Positions 52,201 through 60,866 of a stretch of DNA of 64,000 nucleotides are shown piece after piece. The DNA comes from Anthopleura xanthogrammica (Eukaryota > Cnidaria > Anthozoa > Actiniaria > Actiniidae): assembly GCA_964019055.1 (NCBI GenBank), contig OZ025206.1, positions 13,861,291 to 13,925,290 of the forward strand, written 5' to 3'. The notes beneath the pieces were generated by a model. That model did not search any database. It was not told the origin of the DNA and saw only the letters and a program-made list of their open reading frames with translations. Numbering within the stretch: position 1 is the stretch's first letter; every line of letters starts with the position of its first letter. The position numbers and the translations under genes were made by a program.

Positions 52201-53936
52201 TACCCCACTTTTTAATGATCGGTTTTATTTTCAATCAAATTAAGCTTGTTTTATGTGAGTGAATTGATCTCCTATTCCAAATCTGATATGATAGTTGTAT
52301 GATGTATGTCATGTGTATGTCTGATGTCAACTGACCTATTCCAAGGACAGACACATGCCTGGCTACTGATACCATATAAGGTAACCAGACATTCAGAATT
52401 AGTGTAAGGATAATTAAAGTTATTACATATGAATAGGTGATGTCAACTGACCTATTCCAAGGACAGACACAATGCCTACTGATACCATATAAAGTAGCCA
52501 GACATTCAGATTTAGTGTACGGATTATTAAAGTCATTACATATGAATAGTAGATGTCAACTGACCTATTCCAAGGACAGACACAGAGACCACAGCATTTT
52601 TCCATGCCAGTAAGATTCTTTTCTGCTTCTTTCATATCAGCATTTATTTGATCAAGGCCTTCTTCGACTCTCTCCAGCTGTTCACCTTGTTCATCTAATT
52701 GAACTAGTGTTTTGATACCAATGTCTTGTGTCTATATACAATTAATAATAACAAATCAAACTACACAGCAAATGTCAGAGCTAATGTGTCTTAAAACTGC
52801 TTTCCCACTTCAAAGAAAGCACACACTACTCCCTTGAGTATTATTACTCTGTTTAATTAAGATGGCTTTATAGAGTTTTATGGTGTGCAATGCGTAAGCA
52901 TGCTTGTATGCTTGCAGTAATATGCTTCAGAAGGTACAACAATATGGGTGCAACTCAAACAAAGAGTCTTATTCTCAGGTGAATGACATATTTTCTTAAT
53001 GGAAGAACATTTTGCCCCAATATATAAGGTCTTTCCATGTCAGTCTATCTATCCATGTCAGTCTATCTATCCATGTCAGTCTATCTATCCATGTCAGTCT
53101 ATCTATCCATGTCAGTCTATCTATCCATGTCAGTCTATCTATCCATGTCAGTCTATCTATCCATGTCAGTCTATCTATCCATCAACTTGTTACAAAATTT
53201 AGTCCTTTAAAGTTAAAAATGTGCTTTCAATATTTCCTAGCTAGCTTAAATGTTACCTGATATGTATTACCAATACAGTACGACTTTATAATACCTTACT
53301 TTTTAGGGCAGTCTATCAGAGGCATAGTGAGGTTTCAACCATGGGGGAGGGGGGCAAGGTACCATTTCCTTGCCTAAACACACATGCATTTCATCTTTAG
53401 AGTTTCCCATTATATCCACAGGGATCCCACATGAGTGAATGAAATTACACCACTGAGATGCAAGGTGCAAAATAGTAACTTGTATCATATCCAAAGAAAA
53501 ATTGTCAGATAAATAAGAAATTCAACTTATCTTCCACAAAAAAGAAAAAAAGGAAAGTTTACAGTTTTTTTACCAAACTTTTATAAGGTGGGGCAGTCAC
53601 CCCACTCTCGCTACACCTCTGCAGTCTGGTAAAAAATAAATGCCCACCTCTTCTGACATTTGCAGCATACGGCGTGTACTTTCCAGAGACTGTTGAAACA
53701 AAACATTCAAAAAAATTATGGTTTGCTTACTGAAAAGGTTCTTGAATTATTGCAGGACTGCTAATCAATGATACTGTAAGCATTCAATGGTCAATGATTA
53801 CAGGTTCAAAAATATTGTAACATCTATGCAATACAGCCCAACAATGTTTCAATGTTTTTTATACCTGGTCAGTAACTTGATCACCTTTCATCTGCATTCG
53901 CTCAATCTCACTCCTCATTCTGTCTTCATTCGACAT
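49251..53936 (-). CDS. SNAP-25/SNAP-23-type Qbc-SNARE, 8 coding exons
   Basis: Minus-strand exons: 53936-53865, 53689-53648, 52731-52565, 51850-51768, 51516-51459, 51053-51009, 50460-50361 and 49319-49251. All splice sites are GT-AG and phases join exactly to 211 residues. The product would supply the Qb and Qc helices of a plasma-membrane fusion complex with syntaxin and VAMP. Seen: SLESTRRML and [18 protein letters not shown] in the first SNARE helix, with its zero-layer Gln near residue 53; CCGLCVC (four Cys, residues 84-90), the expected palmitoylated linker; [12 protein letters not shown]; and the second helix with TQNRQLDRI (Gln near 179), ending RARDILRNA. Length fits SNAP-23 (211) and SNAP-25 (206); I cannot choose between them, and cnidarians may have a single ancestor-like gene. 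Exon 4's end is copied into intron 4, and a MITE abuts the donor of exon 8. Confidence 0.95.
49872..49998. mobile_element. Small TIR element in SNARE last intron
   Basis: TGTGAACAGTCCCTC at the left is mirrored by GAGGGACTGTTCACA at the right; the ~100-bp interior is GC-richer than its surroundings (CGCCCCGAG, GACCCGGACGCGTGGG). Confidence 0.7.
50039..50354. mobile_element. TTAGAGCA-family MITE next to a splice donor
   Basis: Both ends read TGTTAGAGCARATTTC inward and continue with TATGACTGTGAAAAG. The interior repeats CACGGTCGCGGCAAGGCACG and CCAATCA phrases. A relative lies at 63610-63838. Its right edge is six bases from the last base of SNARE exon 8. Confidence 0.85.
50565..50865. repeat. 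Five tandem ~57-bp units derived from the SINE tail
   Basis: Units start near 50570, 50642, 50699, 50757 and 50813 with YTGGKYTGATCAAMGTCAGG and contain CACAGATYGAACCCT. The same phrase forms the 3' tail of the minus-strand SINE copies at 37575 and 61170, so the array probably grew from a SINE tail. It lies in the SNARE intron between exons 7 and 8. Confidence 0.75.
51130..51160. repeat. Short GATG microsatellite
   Basis: About six GATG units, in the SNARE intron upstream of exon 7. Confidence 0.85.
52323..52585. repeat. Tandem repeat copying the end of SNARE exon 4 and its donor
   Basis: GATGTCAACTGACCTATTCC begins at 52323, 52439 and 52552 (spacings 116 and 113). The copy at 52552 is the genuine exon end and donor; the other two lie in the intron and each repeat the last ~20 coding bases plus GTCAGTTGAC. 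The rest of each unit (CATATAARGTARCCAGACAT, TTACATATGAATAG) is intronic. Confidence 0.95.
53033..53178. repeat. 18-bp minisatellite, 8 units
   Basis: CCATGTCAGTCTATCTAT is repeated eight times almost without change, in the SNARE intron between exons 3 and 4. The ORFs through it are artefacts. Confidence 0.97.
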
Positions 53937-54157
53937 GATGAAGTTCTTAGTATATTTTTCTTATATTTCTAAAACATAACATATAATTTATAAGTTAGTA
54001 AAAATAAAGAGACATTTTCTGTTTACAAATACACACACTTGCTGACTATACAATGAATGAAACATTTACCAAACTGCACTGCAGAGCTTCACCTCATGCA
54101 GTATTGGAAATTTCTCATTCATTAAATTGTACAGTCTGACAGTGTGGGCACCACTAG

Positions 54158-54600
54158 CTGGTTGACTCATGATCAGTTGGATGAGCATCGGACTTCCATG
54201 TGCGAGGTTGTTGGTTTAAGCCCTGCTAGCCAGACCAACACTTAGGGTCTTAAAATATTTAAGGAGAAGGTGCTGCCTTTGTAATAACATCTACAAATGG
54301 TTAGACCTTCACCTGGCTCGGATGACAACATAAAATGGGGGTCTTGTCTCTCCACACTACCTAACCCTGCATTGGAGGGACTTAAAAGAACCATTGAGGA
54401 TGTAAAGAAACCCTTGCAGTGACCACCCTAAGTGTCTGGTCTTTACTAATGATTTCTTAATGGGTTGATTGTGGGATGGGGATGGGAATTTTAAGGGGTT
54501 GGGAATTGGTGCAATGTACCTCGAAGGGGATCCCGTGTCCTATTGTACAATACCAGCCTGCAGGCAAATTCTCAAATAAAAAAAATAAAAAAATAAAAAA
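54158..54600 (+). mobile_element. tRNA-derived SINE, full-length-looking
   Basis: The head has a box A-like TGATCAGTTGGATGAGCATC and a box B-like GGTTTAAGCCC, continuing into GCTAGCCAGACCAACACT; a ~300-bp body follows and the element ends in AAATAAAAAAATAAAAAA. It lies in the 5' UTR intron of the SNARE gene, antisense to it. No clear target duplication was found. Confidence 0.75.
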
Positions 54601-55537
54601 GGCATGTATTTGTAAACAAAGCACTGTCTTACATCAGTCTCTAACCCCTTGTTATGTGTACTACTGTACATAGTTTTGAGCTGCCAATCAGAATTCTGTT
54701 TTTCTCTGGTGTCAGGTCAAAATGTACAAGGTACCAAGTTATTTTAGATTGATTGCAGCAAAAACAAAGACAACATATTTTGCAGGCAGCTAGCAGCTAC
54801 AGAGTTCATGTATTTGAAAATTGCTAATGTTTTTAATAAACATTATTATTATTATACTATCCTCTTCTAGATACCAGTATAAACAATAAAATATATCAAA
54901 TAACTCATTGAATGCATAAGAGATTAATAAATGAAGTATAAAGTGTCCTAGCTATATGTGAAGTGTTCAGGTTGATGCATGAGGAAGGCATAAAATTGTA
55001 TAAGCTTACATAGTAAGAAACTCTTGCACATTAACTGACTAATTGTCTTATGATAATGGCTGTTTTGATACTGTATTAACTATTCATCACAAACAAATAT
55101 AGCACAGAAATCAAGATATTAAGTCACTAATAAGTTATAAATAACTTGAGCGTCTGACATTTTTGACACGTTGACTTCATTACATCAGACATCACAATCA
55201 TACTGATCAAGAGTTAAACTAACTGGTCCATGAAGAGGCTTGTTTATATTTTCAAACAAGTAAATCATTAGAAAAGATTCTATACTCCTGTTAGAGTGCC
55301 AAGTATATTAATTCTCTGTTAAATACAACAGTGCTATAGATGATTTTAGTTAGTCAAACAACACGTTAAGTTTTACTTATCGGAAATCGTGAGGTAAAAG
55401 AGTTGATAATAATGAACATGATTATCAAGGAATCGAAATAAGACAGCCACACCAAATCAAAAATAGAGCGTTGTTACTTCAAATATTCATGAATAATAGA
55501 TAGAATATCATCAAATTAATACAATAAAGATACTTAC

Positions 55538-55600
55538 ATTTTTTTTTGGTCAAAAGAAAGTGAAAGATCTCGTTCCATACACCAAAATATCCAACTGCGC
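55538..55600 (-). other. Non-coding first exon of the SNARE gene (3' edge defined)
   Basis: On the minus strand ...CAAAAAAAAAT is followed by a perfect donor GTAAGTA (55537-55531). The matching acceptor TTTTAG ends at 53969, so the coding exon starts at 53968 with 32 bases of 5' UTR. The 5' limit near 55600 is a guess. Confidence 0.55.
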
Positions 55601-55630
55601 CTGCGATGATACAGCGGATGACTTTCTTAG

Positions 55631-55655
55631 TGACGTCAACCAAGGAATGACGTCA
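55631..55655. promoter_or_regulatory. Paired CRE (TGACGTCA) sites, likely SNARE promoter
   Basis: Two perfect 8-bp CRE palindromes at 55631-55638 and 55648-55655, 17 bp start to start, just upstream of the inferred first exon. CREB/ATF-family binding is the established meaning of this motif; its use here is inferred. Confidence 0.5.
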
Positions 55656-55900
55656 CACTAACGATGACTTCACAGGAACTGCAGTCGAACAAGTACTCTT
55701 TGTGCTGCCTGTATCTTCATTTTGGCCCCAAAAATTCTTCCCTTTCTGACATTTCTCTTTAGTATAACAAGTAGAGGCCCATTTCATTTGGAGGGGGAGG
55801 AGAAGAAGGGGGTGGGGGAGGGCCTATCCGGTACTCATAATTTCTTCCTCAAACTGATCCTAGTATCCTCATGAAATTTCTTTTGGTTCAGTGTGTGCTT

Positions 55901-55970
55901 TAGCCTTCTTCGCAGACGTTAGCGTGGCGTTACGACGTGACAACCCTAAGGACGTCTGCGAAGGAGGCTA
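55901..55970. mobile_element. TAGCCT-ended foldback, second family member
   Basis: TAGCCTTCTTCGCAGACGT and its complement form the arms of a 70-bp palindrome. The direct repeat GTGTGTGCTT flanks it (55891-55900 and 55972-55981, one extra T before the right copy). Ends and duplication length match the element at 38461. Confidence 0.7.
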
Positions 55971-56219
55971 TGTGTGTGCTTTGGCTATGTAATTGTTGGC
56001 TGCAATATCCCATAATGTGAAATTAGATGCAGTTCGAAGTCCATTACTGGGTAGACTATCCTACGAGTAGAGGTTCCCTTTTCGTGCGTTAGAAAAGAAA
56101 ACCTCTGCTCGCATGGTATATAGACAAGCTTCTTGATAAAAGAATTGGTTACATGCGGTAAATATATAACCGTTTCCCTCGAAATGTATACGTTAAAATT
56201 TGGCATGAATGGCGCTTTA

Positions 56220-57040
56220 GCTGTATAAGTCCGTAAATTCTGTCAATAATATTTACAGTGAGGTTGATCTGAAGAGAACAGCTGCAGTTGCCTCATGCAA
56301 GTTCGGGATAAAGAAAAGTCGTTACGCATTTTAGCCGGAGCCGGGTTTTAACATCCTCGAGAGGGCATTAAAACGCAAAAAATAAAAATCGATTGAAAAG
56401 GCCATTCTGAATACTAGCAATCTAAAACACAGCTTGTAGCTTTTAGATTAAAGCTAGTGAACAAAAACGAACACAGTAACTCAATAACGTTATTATTAAA
56501 GATGTAATTCATTTATGATAGGAACTTTAGTGAAAATTAGACAAAACATCCGCTGGACCTCTCAAGAAGAATGACCAACGAATTTTCAATTACTTTTGGG
56601 TTTCAGAATTTTTTTGAGCGAGAAATATCTTTTTCGTCGCTACATTATTAGCATTAGTATTGAATTTACGGGAAATTTTTTATCAATCATTATGCTAGCT
56701 AGCTAGAAGTGTATTCTTCCGTCTCCTCTTCAAACCAGAGAAAAAGAAAAAAAAAACTCTGCATATCATGAGGAAGCAGTTTCTAGTTGATTTTCTAGCT
56801 CCATCATCAGTAATATCAATGTAAAGGCCAAGTCTACTAGCGGCCACCTTTGATTATGAACTTTTTTATTCACTACATTGAAAAAGGGAATAAAAGTTAT
56901 ATGGCGGTGAGGACTTCGATGTCATGACAAAACTCGCAAAGCAAATAACAAAACGACTGTAATTGATGCTAAAGATAAGATCTTGTTTCCTTTAATTAAC
57001 AGTTCATATGTTAGTCATCGGCTAAAACCCCTCTTTTTCA
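56220..57040. other. No gene recognised
   Basis: Spacer between the SNARE promoter and the orphan gene. A TTTATT (AATAAA on the minus strand) at 56865-56870 may serve the orphan gene upstream of it. Confidence 0.4.
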
Positions 57041-57046
57041 AAAATT

Positions 57047-57493
57047 TCACTCTATAGAATCTTCATTCCCAGAGCAAAGTATGACCTCAATTTCAGCTAA
57101 ACTAACCGGCGAGCCTCGTATCGTTCGACTGTTCAAGAACTGTTCCCATTTTCTGGCAGCTTCTTCTCCAAGAAAACAACGAAACAAGAACTCACTTTGC
57201 TGTTCAGATATCACATTTGAACCAGTCTTACACAACATGGCGAACTCCCATCGAATGTTGTTCATAAGGAAACTCCTCTGATCCATTTCTTTGAGTACAT
57301 CAAGGACTTCGTCTTCAAGACACAAGTCACAGAAACACACAGTTTGTATTGAAGCTCGTGTTTGCTGCAAACTTATTTGGTTGAGAGGTCGTAACTCTTG
57401 GTAAACTAGCTGTAAAAGCTGTGCATTAATGCCTTGGTAATATCCTGGAAAATTTTTAAGGTAGCTCGCTACAAGTTTTGAGGCATTTTCCAT
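57047..57493 (-). CDS. Unrecognised 148-codon protein, tandem duplicate copy 1
   Basis: Intronless ORF with a good start context (ACCATGG). I do not recognise the family. Seen: no signal peptide or membrane segment; a Cys-rich stretch near residues 53-58 (CFCDLC); predicted helical, charged C-terminal half with IRWEFAMLC, ISEQQSEFLFRCFLGEEAAR and VSLAEIEVILC. That half could be an EF-hand-like or similar helical domain, but canonical calcium loops are absent. The 353-bp core (57091-57443) is 98% identical to the copy at 58845-59197, while both ends differ. The copies share orientation and each has AATAAA about 165-180 bases past the stop. Open frames in both copies argue that they are genes; they could instead be last exons of longer genes. 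Confidence 0.7.
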   Translation of the reverse strand: MENASKLVASYLKNFPGYYQGINAQLLQLVYQELRPLNQISLQQTRASIQTVCFCDLCLEDEVLDVLKEMDQRSFLMNNIRWEFAMLCKTGSNVISEQQSEFLFRCFLGEEAARKWEQFLNSRTIRGSPVSLAEIEVILCSGNEDSIE

Positions 57494-57765
57494 GGTGTTT
57501 TGAAAGGGATTATTGTAATGAAAGTGTCCGGCATCTGTTTTGTTGCTAACCCAAAATTAAAAATATTGCTCGATACAAAACAAACAGAACTGGAAAACAC
57601 CTGCGATAAAATTGTGACGTTTTTACAATTACTCAAGAACATGTTAATAACAACTAAAAATGAAATTGTTTAGACTAAGAAAAAGACGTTCAAGTCACAC
57701 CAGAATGAATTAAGGAACTTTAAATATAATCATATATTATTTTAACTTTGAGACAACAGTAACAT

Positions 57766-58600
57766 TTGGGTATTTTTTCCCCAAACACTGAAAAAAGTTT
57801 ACGTAGATTAAGACCAATTAGTACAGTGGTCTTTATTCAAATTTTAAACAGTAATTTTCAGTCGGATCTTTTAACTGAATATATCATAATTAATTGGAAT
57901 AAGAAAGTCCAAGTACAGCGGGAAGATGAGCAGGATATCAAGGAAACATTGTCAGAGATATACAGCTGGAATGATGTGTTTCTATGGTAACCGTTTCATT
58001 TCCGCAACGACATGTCGCGTGTGCCATCAAACATTGAGCAAAATTATTTTCGGTCGCAAACATTTGTGTGGATTGTCCTAAACCGTATAATTATTATGAA
58101 TTGTTGTGACACATATATATAATTGTTTATCTGAATAGCGAAAAACTGAAAATATGGCCGAAAAGAAAAAAAATCCCCCGTGAATACTTGTACGTGCAAA
58201 GATTGTATTTTTTTTTTCAATTGAAAAAAGATGAAAGAAGTATTATTGATGCACACGAAAAAGGGTTTATTTATGTAGCGAGCCATAGCGACGGAACTGA
58301 CAACTATTAGGGAACTTTGAAGTGCCTAATTTTATAATTTGTCAGTTGGAGATTAGTGAGAATAGTCCGATCTGTCGCTGAGTCACCAGTGTGATATTTT
58401 CTCCTATGGATAACTTTTATCACTCATTTGAGCAACAAATTGAGCAATTAATTTTTAATTTCCATGTGACCGAAGTATGGAGTCTTTTTCCCCGCCCAGA
58501 AACTCGTCTTCAATGTTTAGCTAGAGCTCTTCAATTAATCTCCCATGCAGCGCGAATAGTTTACAAATTAGTGCTAATAAAGATTGTGAATTAAAAGAAG
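57766..58600. other. Spacer between the duplicates, no supported gene
   Basis: Plus-strand ORFs at 57766-57990 and 58391-58594 have fairly ordinary composition; the second carries AATAAA just before its stop. Neither matches a known family, so I leave them as unproven. Confidence 0.35.
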
Positions 58601-58791
58601 AATGAAAAGTTTATTAGGTCTATTTATTGAAATTTCGTTAGAAGTATAAAATTGTATGGTATATATCAGACTGAATCCTTTCCAAACCCTCCATTTTACC
58701 GCGGTGGCATTGTGTATATCTTGGTTTGACACCTTTCTTTGCTTACTATAAACATTGCTGTTTCGTTCTTTTTCATTTGAAGTTCTACGGC

Positions 58792-59250
58792 TCATTCCAT
58801 TTCATCCACAAAACCATTTGGCTTCGAGCACAAGATAATTTCTATTTCAGCTAAACTAACCAGCGAGCCTCGTATCGTTCGGCTGTTCATGAACTGTTCC
58901 CATTTTCTGGCAGCTTCTTCTCCAAGAAAACAACGAAACAAGAACTCACTTTGCTGTTCAGATATCACATTTGAACCAGTCTTACACAACATGGCGAACT
59001 CCCATCGAATGTCGTTCATAAGGAAACTCCTCCGATCCATTTCTTTGAGTACATCAAGGACTTCGTCTTCAAGACACAAGTCACAGAAACACACAGTTTG
59101 TATTGAAGCTCGTGTTTGCTGCAAATTTATTTGGTTGAGAGGTCGTAACTCTTGGTAAACTCGCTGTAAAAGCTGTGCATTAATGCCTTGGTAATACTCT
59201 GAGAATTTTGCTAGATAGTTTATCACCACCTCACCGAGTACGCCCTCCAT
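58792..59250 (-). CDS. Unrecognised 152-codon protein, tandem duplicate copy 2
   Basis: Paralogue of the ORF at 57047, in the same orientation. The first ~17 residues (LGEVVINYLAKFSEYY instead of KLVASYLKNFPGYY) and the last ~12 differ, while the core differs by only seven bases. Six of these change the protein (Leu to Arg, Ser to Asn, Gln to Arg, Asn to Asp, Leu to Met, Pro to Leu) and one is silent. A three-codon upstream ORF (59261-59250) ends TAATG, its stop overlapping this start codon, which could lower translation. AATAAA (complement of 58623-58628) lies about 165 bases past the stop. The even core within uneven ends suggests recent gene conversion. No function can be assigned. Confidence 0.7.
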   Translation of the reverse strand: MEGVLGEVVINYLAKFSEYYQGINAQLLQRVYQELRPLNQINLQQTRASIQTVCFCDLCLEDEVLDVLKEMDRRSFLMNDIRWEFAMLCKTGSNVISEQQSEFLFRCFLGEEAARKWEQFMNSRTIRGSLVSLAEIEIILCSKPNGFVDEME

Positions 59251-59259
59251 TACGAAGCC

Positions 59260-60800
59260 ATGAACCAGACAAACCTCAAGACATCCGTGACTTTCATTGA
59301 TTTTGAGCTGTAAAGTTGCCTAGTTATTGTATTACAAAGTTATGTATGTATTTACACGCATGTATGAAAGGACTTGATTATTCACTGTTAATATCGATTT
59401 TGTTTGTTTACAGACTTAAACGATTTACAAGAAATAACACGAAAACTGCCACCTTAATATTATCAACCAAGAAATCATTCAAATCTGAAAATCTAAACTA
59501 AAATAACCCTGTAAACAGCAAAGGAGTTATTTTGTATGACTTGATATGAGGGACGAACTATAAAAGTATTATAAAATGGGATTCTCTAAATTAAGAAGAA
59601 ATAACTTTTCATTAGATTGAACATATGAAAGCAAACAAAGCTCATGTTTGGACAAGATTGTCAGTGGTAATCACGAGTCACAAGAAAAAAGACAGTTCTA
59701 GAAACCAAGGAATCTATCCACAGAAATATGAATTCATATTTATAAACGACCTATCTACGTTTACTTTGGACGAGAATGGCAATGGCCACAGCCCTTGATT
59801 CTGTCTCTCTATATCTTAGTGAAAACGAGTATCGTGTGCCGTGTGGTGTAAAGTCGAGAGATTTAGACACCTCAACGTTTACTAATATGCTAATTCTGTC
59901 AAATCTCAGTGGTTTAGATTATAAAGTAAACTTTCAAGTGGGCTCAGTTTCAACTTGTTGATGTATCATGCGCTCTAGACTGTTCTACTTCTACGGCTCC
60001 TTTCATTAAAACGAAAGAAACATTCCTATATCTGCACCACAAACAATCGATCAACTATGAATTTGTTGGTCTATTTTGTTCCGCCCAACAATGCAAGGTG
60101 GAATAAAAAGTTGTGGAATGATAAAAAGTGGTGGAACGAGCTAGCGACATCTCCAAGTCAATGTCGTTCGGTCCATATAGAGCAAAGTTGTTTCCCCCAT
60201 TTCAGACCATGCGTTTGACAATTAACTCAGTTTGTTCCGGCAAAGGCAAAATGACGCGTGATCTAATATAGGAAAATATGCAAATAATAATGTCTAATAC
60301 TACACCTCGTAAACCAAGCCTGGAACGCGGATAAATTGTACACTTTAATCAATAAAAATGTAAATAATTTAGTTAATCATTAATTTTTTAAGTTAAAAAG
60401 AAATTGCATTATGATTCAAGAAAGCATAGCTTATGATTTATTTTTTATATTAATTAAGTGCCTGTCATGATTAAATATCTCAAAAACTTTGTGCGAAATT
60501 TTATGGCCAAATATTAATACAATAATATTATAGTTGTAAAATAATTATATGAGATTTGAGACACCAGTTGGAGGCTGGGCAGTAATTTGTCGCATGGAGA
60601 CTGTGCAATAATTTTTGGTAGATAAGATAGTGCAAGGAAAATGATCTGGTGTGCTGGTCCCTCCCCTGAATCCTATTGTGTTTTATATTTTTAACTTTAT
60701 TTTTTATTCTAAGACTGATTCCCTAAGTCGGCCCCAGTTCGCTCTCTGTCGAATTTTGTATACAAAGGTGCGACTTATGGAAGAGTTAAGTCTATTTTTT
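59260..60800. other. No gene recognised
   Basis: Spacer between the orphan pair and the transporter. No clear repeat or exon. Confidence 0.4.
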
Positions 60801-60805
60801 TTCTT

Positions 60806-60811
60806 TTTATT
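60806..60811 (-). terminator. AATAAA polyadenylation signal of the ABCG gene
   Basis: TTTATT on the plus strand reads AATAAA on the gene strand, 55 bases beyond the transporter stop codon. Confidence 0.5.
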
Positions 60812-60866
60812 CAAAAAATAGGTCATTGAAATTTTATGGATATTATTTGTTGCGATTTTTGCTCGT

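Noticed and set aside
53033..53178. Possible CRISPR-like array
   Set aside because: 18-bp units are directly abutting with no spacers, and the genome is animal.
52999..53260. Repeated CQSIYP / HVSLSI ORFs
   Set aside because: 18-bp minisatellite within a SNARE intron.
54158..54240. Possible functional tRNA gene on the plus strand
   Set aside because: Box B is degraded and the sequence continues into a ~440-bp SINE with an A-rich tail.
57081..59158. Plus-strand ORFs antisense to the orphan pair (FLAASSPRKQRNKNSL shared)
   Set aside because: Shadow frames of the minus-strand genes; shorter, with unequal ends.
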